From Nitzschia sp. pyKryTriq1 (taxonomy: Eukaryota > Bacillariophyta > Bacillariophyceae > Bacillariales > Bacillariaceae), in assembly GCA_956465555.1 (NCBI GenBank), contig OY101120.1:62001-126000 (forward strand): 64,000 nt of DNA, given 5' to 3'. Position 1 is the first letter of the stretch. Each line of letters begins with the position of its first letter. Positions 11,196-21,654 of the stretch are shown one piece after another. The translations under genes were made by a program, and so were the position numbers. Below the pieces are notes generated by a model. That model saw only the letters and a list, made by a program, of their open reading frames with translations, made no database searches and was not told where the DNA came from.

Positions 11196-11909
11196 ACTTG
11201 AAGTCATCACAGTGCAACCAGTGGGGTCAGTGGGGTCCTGCATGCTGACCGACAATGAAGGTCTCGTCCTCGCACCAGCAGCAGGACGGCGTTGATGTTT
11301 CGGTGGTAGTCGTAGGAAGGCGAAGAGGCGATGGTGTGTTATTTTTCACGAAGATGCCGCCATTCTTGTGCTGAGATAGCTGAGATAGCTAGACTGCTAC
11401 TAGTAGTAGCATTAACATATTGCCGAAAGTGGATCAACGAACGGCATGACACAGATGGGCCCTCCGCCTTTGTTGTAATGGGGGTGCTACTTTGCAGCTG
11501 TCCTCGTCTATTACTACTCCTATCCAGCACCATCGAGTGAAGAAGAACAGGCGGCGTCAGCGTCAGCGCCAGCATCGATCGATCCATCCACCCATCCATC
11601 CATCCATCCATCCATCCATTCATTCATACATGCATACTATTCTTATGGAAAAGGACTGATTGTTTCATTCTATACTACTACCAGCTGTGGACGGCTTACT
11701 CCAACGCACATTCATGATGATCGTCTTCCTTCTTCGTTTCCGTCCTCCACGGCACTTTCTCTTCCTTTCCTTTCCTTTCGTTTTTTCTTCCACTTGCTTC
11801 CTTTGTTCGACAACGAGGTTAGTACGAGTAATACACAACCATTCTCATTGCACCACCACTGCCGCAGCCTCACGTCAAAAAAGGCGGCAGATCCATGATG
11901 ATCAACTTG
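11196..11909. other. Intergenic tract with CATC minisatellite
   Basis: No gene seen. A CATC repeat occupies about 11582-11620. A pyrimidine-rich stretch at about 11720-11810 has TTCCTTTCC units. It abuts the 3' end of the secreted-protein gene. Confidence 0.5.
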
Positions 11910-13763
11910 TTATGCCGGAGGACAGCCCGAGTCGCTCCCAGCCACAACCGTACCCCCTTCTTCTAGATTCCACTTGGCCAACCAAGGACTATTATACCAA
12001 GAAAGTATTTTGAGGGTGCTCTCTTTGTCAAAGGTTGTGCCGTCGGAGCGGTAGTACGACGAGATGTTACCATTCGAGTGCCCGACCACTAGAGGAAAAA
12101 GAGTGGAGCCGGGGGGTACCACCAAATCTGCAATCCTCCAGTGGCCGATTTGAAGAAAGCCTTTGCTGCTCAAAAAGGCACATTGTGGCTCACCGATATC
12201 AGGAAAGTTTTTCCAGTCATTCCATGCCGTAACGTTTCCGTGGATGGTTCTATCGGATCGGTAGATGCGAGCAACGTTCCCATTCCTGTGGCCGACAGTG
12301 AGGTGAGCCTCATGATATCGGGCCGAGATCCTCCAGTTTCCAATCTCCACCGCGCGGTCGCCGAAGATGGGGCCTTCTCCGAAGGTCGAATTATGGCTCC
12401 AAGCATTGAACCCGGGTACTTTCGAAGAAGGGGGAGAACCGCTGGAAAAAAAGATGATAGGCTCGGAACCTCCGTTAAAGCTGATGGACAAGTGATTGTC
12501 GTCCATCTCGGCCAGCTTCCATGCTGGACCAATGATGAGTTCATTACGTGCTTGGCACTTTTCTCTCCAATATTCATCAGTGCGGTCTTGTAGGCAGAAA
12601 AGCCCGCTCTTGCAGTCACTGGAGTCATCACAAAATTTGCCGAGTGATCCATCGTAACACAAATATCTTCTGATATCATTGCCAGGGAATACACAATGAT
12701 GATCGGGCGCACAGGATCCTTTCGTCCATGCATTATAGTTACCTGTTGGAGCTGCTGCACACGAGTCACCTTCGAAACCTTGAGTGCACTTCTTTCTGCT
12801 CGAACCACCGTAGTCAAGCCTGCAGAAGAGACCAGCGTCGCACTCACTGTCCATCTCACAAAAGCTGGTCAAGTTTCCGTTTTGGCAGTAGAAATACTCT
12901 GGATTATACCGAGTGTCTTTGTAACAATGATGATGGAGCGCACAGGATCCATAGGTGTATGCTAGATAGTGACCTGCTGCACAGTAGTCTCCATGGATCC
13001 CTTGAGAGCACTTCTTCCTGCTCGAACCATCGTCGACTAGGTTGCAGAAGAGACCAGCGTCGCACTCACTGTCCATCTCACAAAAGCTGCTCAGTTTTCC
13101 GTTTTGGCAGTATAACTTATCTGCTCCTTGGAACCAATACCGAGTGTCTTTCCAACAATGATGATAGAGCGCACAGGATCCATTGGTGTATGCTCCAGAG
13201 GAAACTCCTGCTGCACACGAGTCTCCATGGATCCCTTGAGTGCACTTGGTTTTATTGGGGTTGGGGTTGGTAGCGTAGTCATCCCAATCATCGTAGTCAA
13301 CGCTGCAGAAGAGACCGTTACCACATTCTTGGCTGGCGTCATCGCATAAACTTCCTACTTGTTGTTGAAGCTCTCGAATCAGCATCACACTAGGTTCTGC
13401 CTCATCCTCGTTGTTCTTCCCCTTCTTATTCTGGTGCTGGTCAACAACATCAACAAGAACATCACGGGAGGTGGTGTCTCGTCGGTCTTCCTCCGTCACT
13501 AGAACTCCTCCAGCCTCATCCTCCTCAAGAGCGTCGACGACATCATCGAGATGGTGGTTGCGCCCAGCATCTCCATCAGCAGAAGAAGACATGCTGCCTC
13601 CTCGAAGAAGAAGATGCTGCTGCGGCTTTGCCGGCTCGAAAGACTCCGCGTGGTGATCCTCCTTGCCGAGGACGACAGCGTCTCCGGAGATCACCACAAG
13701 AGGAGCGATGGCCACGAAAAGCATACCAATGAACAAGATGGCCGGGGGCTTCTTCATCATCAT
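11910..13763 (-). CDS. Secreted Cys-rich repeat protein with C-terminal VGH...IYRSD repeats
   Basis: Single-exon gene of 617 codons. Residues 1-28 form a clear signal peptide (basic MMMKK, then a hydrophobic stretch to VVISGDA). An acidic low-complexity linker follows. From about 137 to 400 there are four related Cys-rich modules with the pattern FC-x-SxCxxGLFC, KCxQGxxGDSCAA, GSCAxxHHC and YCxxGxL, resembling small disulfide-bonded modules. The C-terminal 200 residues contain at least two copies of a WRI...VGHxNGNxxxYRSD unit plus EPQCAFLSSKGFLQIG, which may be blades or strands of a repeat fold. No family is recognised with certainty. Extracellular, cell-wall or adhesive roles are plausible inference. 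A broken paralogue of its C-terminal half lies just downstream at 9834-10890, so the locus has duplicated in tandem. Confidence 0.8.
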   Translation of the reverse strand: MMMKKPPAILFIGMLFVAIAPLVVISGDAVVLGKEDHHAESFEPAKPQQHLLLRGGSMSSSADGDAGRNHHLDDVVDALEEDEAGGVLVTEEDRRDTTSRDVLVDVVDQHQNKKGKNNEDEAEPSVMLIRELQQQVGSLCDDASQECGNGLFCSVDYDDWDDYATNPNPNKTKCTQGIHGDSCAAGVSSGAYTNGSCALYHHCWKDTRYWFQGADKLYCQNGKLSSFCEMDSECDAGLFCNLVDDGSSRKKCSQGIHGDYCAAGHYLAYTYGSCALHHHCYKDTRYNPEYFYCQNGNLTSFCEMDSECDAGLFCRLDYGGSSRKKCTQGFEGDSCAAAPTGNYNAWTKGSCAPDHHCVFPGNDIRRYLCYDGSLGKFCDDSSDCKSGLFCLQDRTDEYWREKCQARNELIIGPAWKLAEMDDNHLSISFNGGSEPIIFFSSGSPPSSKVPGFNAWSHNSTFGEGPIFGDRAVEIGNWRISARYHEAHLTVGHRNGNVARIYRSDRTIHGNVTAWNDWKNFPDIGEPQCAFLSSKGFLQIGHWRIADLVVPPGSTLFPLVVGHSNGNISSYYRSDGTTFDKESTLKILSWYNSPWLAKWNLEEGGTVVAGSDSGCPPA

Positions 13764-15721
13764 GATTGCTTCGTTGCGGTGATACTAGATAACAAGCTCC
13801 TACTAGTGGCACTAGAATTTTCCTATCGCTCAAAGGATCAAAGGATCAATCAATGGATCAATGATGGATCGAACAATCAATGAGCGATGAGGATGCATGC
13901 GATATTTTCTGATGCATAAACCGTTCGGTTTGCGCAATTTAATTGCAACAAGAAGCAAGATCTTACTCTCTTTTCTCCCTCCACCAATCAGATTTTGGTT
14001 GGGGACCAGTGGAGAGAACCCTGACTGTTCTTGTCCTCATCATTATTTTTTGGCGTCAGATAGAAGAAGATGCTGGGTTCTTCCGTCAGAATACTTTATC
14101 CCAGAGTGAAACACAATTAGCTAGCTTGCGACTCACGATCGTCATCGACCAGCCTGCCGACCAGCAGCTGTCAATAGACAACAGTTCTATTCGCTTGTCT
14201 CACAAACTCGTACAGTATGAGTACAGTACCGGTACTGTACCGGTAGCCCTGTACAGTTCGAGACCTTGTATCGCGTGCTGTATCTTATGGCGCCGTTTCT
14301 CACTGTTTGTGTTGCTATTTTATCTTGCTATTCGCTGCTATTTGCTAGCCACACATTTAATTTTTCACAGTTTTCTCTCCATTTTTGGAAAGATCTCAAA
14401 AGGCTGAACATTTTCATATGCTTTTCGACTTGAAAGCGTGAATTTTGAAGGAAAAATTAAATAATTAAATTCTCCCGCGATACACCGTGTTAAAAAGGTC
14501 GAAATCTGAGAAGCCAATAAGTCAGGCCCGCCAATTGATTCAGGTGTCTTCTAGCTACACTGTCAATAGTAGTAGACAAAATAATAATAGTTCTGCTGAT
14601 ATTATTCGAGAGTCCGATCTTCACCCGTTCTTTCTTTGTTCTTGGTGGCGGTTCGTGCCTGCTGCTGGCTGAGAGAAGCAACCTCCACGCACATGTACCG
14701 GTACCAGTATGCGCACCGGTATATGATGAGATGGAACCTGATCCACGGGGACGTATGAACAGACGGTTACCGAACGACCCAACGGACCGGACCGTCCGGA
14801 CCGGACCGGACCGGACCGGTGGTATTTGAAAAGGACATATGTACCTAGGACATACCGGTACCGGTACCGGTACCGGTACCGGCGGTACCGGTATCGGTAC
14901 TACTACAGTACTCTTACTGTGCTTCTCTTCTCCAGGCATATTGTTTCGACACCACGTCAGGTGAAATTGGGGAGTGTCTATTAATAAAACGAGGGTGCGA
15001 ACATTTGAGAAAGAATTCTCTCCTGCCTGGATGGAAACTAACTGCTTTTGCTGTCCAATTGTCAAGCTCTTAAGTACGTAGAAATGTATTACTGTTGGTA
15101 CTGTAGAGCTAGTAGCGTAAAGACCGAGAGAATTGCAAGAGAATTTCTATTGTAACTACATACAGCAGGTACAGTAGTACTACCAATAAAATGGACCCTG
15201 CTGGAGAACGAAAGAAGCCGGCGGACGGAGGCCGTTTAATTATGTCAATTCGGAATAATGACCTGCACTTTTACAATAAGTAAATGGAATGACATAACAA
15301 AATGCAGATTCATTCACGTTCTTTGCTTTCGCCCTGGCATATTGTTTTGGCACCACGTCAGGTCGAATTGGGGAGTGATTTTCACGCACGAACATAAAGG
15401 AAGTGCGAAAAGTGATACCGCATGATACACTACACTACCTACCTTTTAATTAAGTACTCATACAATATATATATGCAAGTACAAGTAGATCTAGAAGGCC
15501 CTGCCTTGGAAAAAGAATTCTCCGCGCACTAATGGGTTTTGCAAGAACGAACCTCGCTAGCTGGATGCCACGAACTACAGTACTACTAGTAGTACCGGTA
15601 GGGCTACAAGTACCTGGTAGGGAATGCCAGTAGCTAGAGATTCGTCGTCGATCGCTTTCCTAATATCATCATCCATCAACAGCACAATATTATTATTTTA
15701 CTTTGTTGTACTGTACCGTAA

Positions 15722-15752
<31 letters not shown>

Positions 15753-15782
15753 CAAAAAGCATAAGATATACGATATAGTACA
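13764..15782. other. Intergenic tract with palindromic repeats and a short direct repeat
   Basis: No gene supported. A 42-bp motif (CATATTGTTTCGACACCACG and on) at about 14937-14979 recurs at about 15337-15379 with four differences. About 14853-14905 is a run of overlapping GGTACC/ACCGGT palindromes. About 14780-14818 is a CCGGA repeat. A CAG run at about 15721-15746 sits in the 5' leader of the following HSF gene. The minus-strand open frame across 14490-15065 only translates these repeats. Confidence 0.55.
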
Positions 15783-17864
15783 ATGAGTGCTGCTGCCGCC
15801 GCCAACAGCATCAATGTTTCCGCCACACCTGGCGTGTTATCGCTGCCCTTTCCCCAAAAACTCCACGTCATGTTGGAAGAAACCTTGGCCAAGGGACAAA
15901 CGGATATCATCTCGTGGGCATCATCATCATCGGCATCGGCATCATTATCATCATCATCCGACCATGATCTTCACGAACAAGACGGTAATGGTAATGTTGG
16001 TCATGGTCAATCGATGATCGAAGGCTTCAAGGTGCACGACAAGAGACGTTTTGAAAAGGAAGTCATGCCATTTTATTTCAAAAAGACGCGGGAGCACAAG
16101 GCCTTTCAACGCAGCTTGAATCTGTGGGGCTTCAAGACAACCACCAACAATAACAACAACAATAACAACAATACTACTATCACGGAAAATAACACATCCG
16201 GCGGCTTTCGACCAGGTGTGGTGCATCATGAGTTCTTTCGGCGAGGACAACCGCAACTTTGTTGCCGGATCATGAGAGTGGGGGGTGTCAAAAAGAAGGA
16301 AGAACTGGACGAGGAAGAACTCCTTCATCCTCAGCAGCAGCTGCAACAGCAACAGCAAAAGCAGACACAACCTGCGTACCACTCGAGTACACCATCATCG
16401 TCCACAGCTGATCATGTCCTGCTGACCAACGAACAACAGCTGTTGATTCAGCAGCTCTCGCAAGCCTTGATGGAAGAGCAGGTGAATCATCAAAAGAAGC
16501 TAGCCGAAGAACAAAAGGCTCAGCAAGAACAACAGCAGCAGCAACAACAAGAGCAACAGCAACGAGCCGTGGCCTCGTTGTTGTTGCAACAGTTGCTTCC
16601 CCAACTTGCGGCGAGTATGGAAGAGCAACGCCGCCGAGAACATGACGAAAAGGCCAAGCGTGATCAAGCCATTCTCGATCAGCTTTCGTCGCTCCTCTCG
16701 GGTGGTGGTGGTGGAACTGCTGGGTCGAGCAGCGGCAGGACTATTGCAGCAGCAGCAACAGCAGCAGTCCGCCCCACACTCATGTACCCACAAGATTTGA
16801 TCTCGTCCGATCTGGCTCATATTCTTCAACAAGCTGGAATGACATCGGCACTGCCGCCGCCGCCACCACCACCGCCACCATCGGCCCAAGAAGAAGATGC
16901 CATGAGTGCCAAGTTGCTCCTTGAAGCTCTGGTGCGACAACAAGCTCAACAACAACAAGCTCAAGCTCAAGTCCAACAACGACAAGCTCAAGCTCAACAA
17001 GACACTGTACAGACCGTCTTGGAGCGTTTGATCCAAATGAACAGCGGCAACAACAACAACAACCCTCAACATCACGACGACGACGAAGAAGAAGAAGAGG
17101 AGGACAAGTTCGAAGCTGTACCGGCTTCTTTGTCTTCTCTACTGGATCAGGATTCTCCCGATCCATTGGGACTTCGTGAGATTATTCAACGACGTGAAAG
17201 TTGGAACGATTTGGCATCCAACAACAACCACCACCAGCAACAACATCAGCAGCAACGCCCAACTCTTGCTGCCGGCGGGAACAGTATGAAACGAACCGCA
17301 CCTCGTGTCATTAGCGAAGAGGGATTGTCTCTTCTTTCCCATCTCTCATCGTCCCTTCCTCAATTTCATGCTCATGCTCATGCTCATGCTGCTTATCAAG
17401 AGGGACCCGCGGCCAAGAAACAAAAGAGAGGCGATCATCATCAACATCAAAATCAGGAACAACCTACCAAGAATGTTTCCTTTTCCATGCTTCCTAACAT
17501 TGCGGCGGCGGCTGCTGCTGCTGCTTCTTCTACTACTACTCCTCGAAACAATTCTGGTTTCCCACTTCCATCCCTCAAGAAGCGCTCCTTGTTTGTACAA
17601 AGCAACAACAACAACAAGGATGAGGAGGTGGAGGTGGAGGAGTGTGTTGATGTTGAGCATGAGAATGGCATGCCGTCCTCATCATCGTCCAGCATGATCT
17701 CTTCGCGCCTCGTGAGCAAATTTGTCACGGAAGAAAATCTTCAAAAGGCAAATACTAATGCTGCTGATGCTGCTGCCAGCGCTTCTTCCACCCGGAAGCA
17801 TACTAAGGCTTCCGTCCTGGATTTGGCTTGGGACAAGATGAGGACACATGGAACGATTGGATAA
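15783..17864 (+). CDS. Heat-shock-factor (HSF-type) transcription factor, single DNA-binding domain with inserts
   Basis: Intronless, 693 codons, ATG at 15783. The HSF winged-helix domain spans about residues 23-170: FPQKLHVMLEE, DIISW, then GFKVHDKRRFEKEVMPFYF, then HKAFQRSLNLWGFKTT, then VVHHEFFRRGQPQLCCRI. It is unusual in two ways. About 35 Ser/His/Gly-rich residues are inserted between IISW and GFKVHD, and an Asn-rich loop sits in the wing. Residues about 220-285 are Gln/Glu-rich with heptad character (LLIQQLSQALMEEQ and on) and could form the trimerisation coiled coil. The rest is Q/A/N-rich with PPPPP and HAHAHA runs. KKRS and AKKQKRG are candidate nuclear signals. Expected role: nuclear binding to HSE sites as a multimer. 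It is convergent with the HSF gene at 18631-20058. Confidence 0.92.
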   Translation: MSAAAAANSINVSATPGVLSLPFPQKLHVMLEETLAKGQTDIISWASSSSASASLSSSSDHDLHEQDGNGNVGHGQSMIEGFKVHDKRRFEKEVMPFYFKKTREHKAFQRSLNLWGFKTTTNNNNNNNNNTTITENNTSGGFRPGVVHHEFFRRGQPQLCCRIMRVGGVKKKEELDEEELLHPQQQLQQQQQKQTQPAYHSSTPSSSTADHVLLTNEQQLLIQQLSQALMEEQVNHQKKLAEEQKAQQEQQQQQQQEQQQRAVASLLLQQLLPQLAASMEEQRRREHDEKAKRDQAILDQLSSLLSGGGGGTAGSSSGRTIAAAATAAVRPTLMYPQDLISSDLAHILQQAGMTSALPPPPPPPPPSAQEEDAMSAKLLLEALVRQQAQQQQAQAQVQQRQAQAQQDTVQTVLERLIQMNSGNNNNNPQHHDDDEEEEEEDKFEAVPASLSSLLDQDSPDPLGLREIIQRRESWNDLASNNNHHQQQHQQQRPTLAAGGNSMKRTAPRVISEEGLSLLSHLSSSLPQFHAHAHAHAAYQEGPAAKKQKRGDHHQHQNQEQPTKNVSFSMLPNIAAAAAAAASSTTTPRNNSGFPLPSLKKRSLFVQSNNNNKDEEVEVEECVDVEHENGMPSSSSSSMISSRLVSKFVTEENLQKANTNAADAAASASSTRKHTKASVLDLAWDKMRTHGTIG

Positions 17865-18630
17865 ACGAAAGAAAGAAAGAAAGCAAACAAACAAACAAGA
17901 AACAGCAAATCTGTCAATACAAACACATACGACTACTATACCAGCACTACATTCATTTACTATTACTTACCACCATCACGACTTTGACCTTTTTGGAATA
18001 ATAATATATTGTATTCAAAAGCAAATACTAATACTAATACAGAAACAATACACGATACGTATATTACATACAGACATCATAATACTACTATACTAGCTGT
18101 TCGCACAGCATACTAGCTAGTAGTAGCTAGTCGTACAGCATACCAGCATCTCAAAGAATAAGAATGATACGTACTACTAGTAGTAGCGGAACAATCTCGT
18201 TTATAACTCTCTATTATTACAATGATATACGTATAGCACTATTACTTTCGATAGCTAGGAGAGGTACTACAAGTACCTCTACTACTAGTACTACTATTAG
18301 CTTGCTGCTGCTCGGGTCGTCTCAGAACCTATGGTGGACTACACAAGAATATTGGCTTGGCGGTGTGGCGTACTAGTAGCAATACCGGCACTGGCCAGTA
18401 GTAGTACTAGGCCCCCTCCTTTTTGCTTTATGGGTAGTAGTTTGCTGCTTGCTGGTGTGTAGAGATAGTATCCTCGTCGTCGTCGTCGTCGTCCTCTTCG
18501 AAGAATATCATCATGATGGAAGAATAAAGAATGAAAACCAGAAGAAGATATTGGGTCCGGCACCCTCGTCCTCTGCTTTCTGGCTAGTAGTACTACTAGT
18601 TTTCGTAGCTCGTCGTCGTAGCTAGTACTA
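17865..18630. other. Intergenic region between convergent HSF genes
   Basis: No gene seen. AAAG/CAAA repeats lie just past the upstream stop (about 17866-17900). TACTAGTAGTAG and CGTCGTCGTCGTC runs fill the rest. It should hold both 3' ends. Confidence 0.5.
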
Positions 18631-20058
18631 TTAGCTAGTACTATCAGGATGACGACGACTCCCAAGGTGATGTTGCTGTTGCTGTTGCTGTTGCTGCTGT
18701 TCTCGTTGTTGTTCAGCTGCGGCGGCGGCGGCGGCGTAGTAGTAGGCCAAAAGAGGATGATCATGTTGCTCCGGACCAGCACCTACTAGTAGCATTCTTG
18801 ATGATGATGATGATAATGAGGATGATGAAATACCAAGAGAAGTCGGAATTACAGGAGTAGCAGCAGCACGGGAATGGTGGTTCATTTGTTGTTGTTGTTG
18901 TTGTTGTTGATTCATGAGGAGGAGGTTGAGTAGCATCTGCTGCTGCTGCTGCTGCTGTTGGGGGTTTGTAGTACTAGTAGTAGTACTATCTCTTGTTCTC
19001 TGGGCGGCGGCGGCGGCGGCTAGTGTCGGAACTAGAAGCTGCTGCTGCTGCTGCTGCGATAGTATCCTCTGGTGGTTCATTGTAGTAGCAGCAGCGAGGA
19101 GAAGATCTTGGGCTTGCTGCTGCTGCATCTGCTGAGGGAATCTTATTGTGTTGGTTCTTTGTTGTTCATGGTAGTGGTTGTTGTTGAGGAGTGACGCCCC
19201 GGCGAGGGCTAGGAGGACTCGTCGAGGATCGACGAGGAGAGCAGCAGCACCGCCATCATCACCAGCTGGTGGGGTGGTGGGTCCTCGTGGTGAGGCAAAC
19301 AAGGGAGTAAGAAATGACAATGATGGAGGAGGACCAGCACCACCGCCCCCACCACCACCACCGCGACCTAGTTCTTCTTGCTGGGGTGGTGTGCACCAGG
19401 CTGTCGGAATGTCTACCGTCCTAGGCGGCTGCTGCTGGCGTTCTTCATGATCGTGATCATCATCATCATCATGCTTCCTTCTTCTCTTGGCCCGGGGGTG
19501 CTTGATGGTGTTGCTTTCAGCAGTGGCGCGCCGCGGCTGCCGAGAGTCATCGTTTCGTCCTGTTGGATCAGCACCAGTGTGCTGCTGGTCTTGGTCTTCT
19601 TGTTCGTCCGTCTCGTCGTTGTTGTTGCTGTTGCTCCTGCCACTTGTTGTCTGCTGCTTGGCGGCCCGCCCGACTCGAATGATCTTCCGACAGAGCTGTA
19701 TCTGACCCCGAAGGAAGTGTTCATGGAAAATCGCCCGGCCTTGATATCCCTGTTGTTGTTGTTGTTGTTGAGCAGGACGAGGGCTGATTCTCTTGGTCCG
19801 AAAGCCCCAAGCGTTCAGGTTCCGTTGAAAGGACTTCCAGGTGCTAGATTTGAAATGTCGAGGCATGATCTCTTTTTCGAATCTCTGCTTGTCGTGCACT
19901 TGAAAGCATCGGCCCTCGGGAAGCACCCACGAGACAATATTATCGGAGGACGACTGCCCGTCGCGTTCCGCCTGATCCAGAAGCATGTGCAATTTCCAAG
20001 GAAACTGAATCGTCCCTTTACTACTGGTGGTGGGCAGCAGCATTGGTGGTGATGACAT
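18631..20058 (-). CDS. Heat-shock-factor (HSF-type) transcription factor, single DNA-binding domain
   Basis: Intronless, 475 codons, ATG at 20058. The HSF domain covers about residues 18-130: FPWKLHMLLDQAE, DNIVSWVLPEGRCFQVHD, KQRFEKEIMPRHFKSS, WKSFQRNLNAWGFRT, a Gln insert, then AIFHEHFLRGQIQLCRKI. The Trp-Gly-Phe in NAWGF and the FEKEIMP motif make it closer to the HSF at 15783 than to the three double-domain genes. Downstream is low-complexity: poly-Q, poly-A, poly-G, and a basic KHPRAKRRRKHDDDDD stretch that may be a nuclear signal. No clear trimerisation coiled coil is visible apart from Q-rich segments. Its GC-rich alanine runs and CAG/CAA runs are likely length-variable. Confidence 0.9.
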   Translation of the reverse strand: MSSPPMLLPTTSSKGTIQFPWKLHMLLDQAERDGQSSSDNIVSWVLPEGRCFQVHDKQRFEKEIMPRHFKSSTWKSFQRNLNAWGFRTKRISPRPAQQQQQQQGYQGRAIFHEHFLRGQIQLCRKIIRVGRAAKQQTTSGRSNSNNNDETDEQEDQDQQHTGADPTGRNDDSRQPRRATAESNTIKHPRAKRRRKHDDDDDHDHEERQQQPPRTVDIPTAWCTPPQQEELGRGGGGGGGGAGPPPSLSFLTPLFASPRGPTTPPAGDDGGAAALLVDPRRVLLALAGASLLNNNHYHEQQRTNTIRFPQQMQQQQAQDLLLAAATTMNHQRILSQQQQQQLLVPTLAAAAAAQRTRDSTTTSTTNPQQQQQQQQMLLNLLLMNQQQQQQQQMNHHSRAAATPVIPTSLGISSSSLSSSSSRMLLVGAGPEQHDHPLLAYYYAAAAAAAEQQREQQQQQQQQQHHLGSRRHPDSTS

Positions 20059-21654
20059 GTTGAACGCCGACAGTTTGCTATCAGTATGGTGTGATCGTTG
20101 GGAGCAGGCAGGACGAAGAGTTATTGCTTCTTTGTCCGCGGTCTTTTATTATGTTGTTGGTTGTTCTTATGGGGGGGGGGGGCTTCTGTCTTGCGCGTCT
20201 TTTGTCTTGTAGTCGAGGTATTTACTCCGGACGGAGAAGAGGTTGTCTGGATTGTGAAGAGTTGTGCATTGTTTGTGTGCTCGATTAAAAACAACATACC
20301 GCGCTATTCTTCGTCATTATTATCCAGTAGTCTATGCTTCGTATGTTGTACAGTAGCATCCACTAAATAAGAATGGTTCTACTACTTCGGTATGTTTGAT
20401 CTTCGCTCCTTCTCATTGGGCTTGTATAACAGCTCATTTAAATATGCCATCATATTGCCCATCAGATAATGTAGCACTCAATTAAGGAACATGATGAGAA
20501 CATGATGAGAACATAAAGAAGAATCAGGAATCAGAATCATCATCATCATCATCACCGACCATTATTGGCGGTTTTTTAATATAATATTATTATCACCTCC
20601 CGGTGGCAGAAGACCACTGGTAGAAAATAGCGCTCCTCCTCAAGAGTACCCATTATGGTATGTGATGATGGTTGGTTCCACTGATCATACTTCGCCTCTA
20701 CGCGAGTACCAGCAGTACCGTACCGGTACGGTACGGTACGGTACTGGGTGTGTGTGTGTACCCGTAGTCTATGTAGTCCTCGTAGTGCTGCCCAAGGTGG
20801 TGTTATTGTTGCTATCGGTAAAGTACTCATACCTGGTACCGGGGGCGTGCAGTACGTGGTACGTGATGTTGTTTTGTACTACGGTAGTATCCTACCGGTA
20901 CCTACCGGTACTGAGCATTGTGAGCCATGCATGCATGCCGATCGCCCACCGATCGGTCATCAGTCATCGGAATCCACCGATCGATCGGACATTGGTCGCC
21001 ACTACAGTACCAGGGTACCAGTATTGCGTACATACCAGGTACCGGTATGACGTACGGACTGATTCCGCGCCAGCATGGCCACATTACTACCGGGACCAGT
21101 GCACAACGGAAATGAAACCTTTAACAATTCTGTTTCTTCGGTTAATAACAGTTATATCGAAATAAGAGCACGCAAAGCGAAGGCGAAAGCTTGGCGAAAG
21201 TAGCGCTTCGCGTTCATCATTCATACCGGTACATTGTCTGTACCAGTACCACTCTTACCGATAGACTAGACTAACAAAAGGACGCGGAAGGAGAAGAATG
21301 AATCATCATCAATCATCCAAAAATTCGTTCCACCCTCTGTCGATCGGATCCTGGCTATCCGGAAGGCCGGTAATAGCGCATCTCATCTTCTCCACCATCA
21401 TACCGGTACGAACAGAGGGAGGAGATGACACTATGGCACTGTAATGATGGAGATGCATATGAGACCACATAATACAGTATCAGCTATCGTCCTCTGCTCT
21501 CACTCTACTCTACTGGTGGACTTGTTACTAATGTTCGAGTAATAGTATATTGCTGCCGGTAACATATAGTCTGCTGTGTTTCCTGGTACCGTACATCTGG
21601 TCGTTTGATAGTAGATAACATTGCACTACCATACACTGCTTCTAATATAGCATC
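20059..21654. other. Intergenic tract between HSF and sulfotransferase genes
   Basis: No gene supported. It contains a 9-base G run at about 20171-20180, a dense ACGGT/GGTACC palindromic block at about 20715-20745, and GATCGATCGG and ATGCATGC palindromes (about 20925-20995). A short stretch around 20968-20985 (TCCACCGATCGATCGGAC) recurs near 25113. The last 110 bp (21545-21654) match the region upstream of the second sulfotransferase, so they probably belong to the promoter and leader. Confidence 0.5.

Noticed and set aside
13983-13990. CCAATCAG as a proven promoter element
   Set aside because: Only a short match shared with about 8238; too common to list as a feature of its own.
14490-15065. 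191-codon minus-strand open frame with Val-Pro and Arg-Thr-Val repeats
   Set aside because: It only translates GGTACC and CCGGA simple repeats and spans a non-coding direct repeat; no domain and no splice context.
20662-21165. 167-codon Tyr/Val-rich plus-strand frame
   Set aside because: Composed of GTAC/ACCGGT repeat translations; no coding character.
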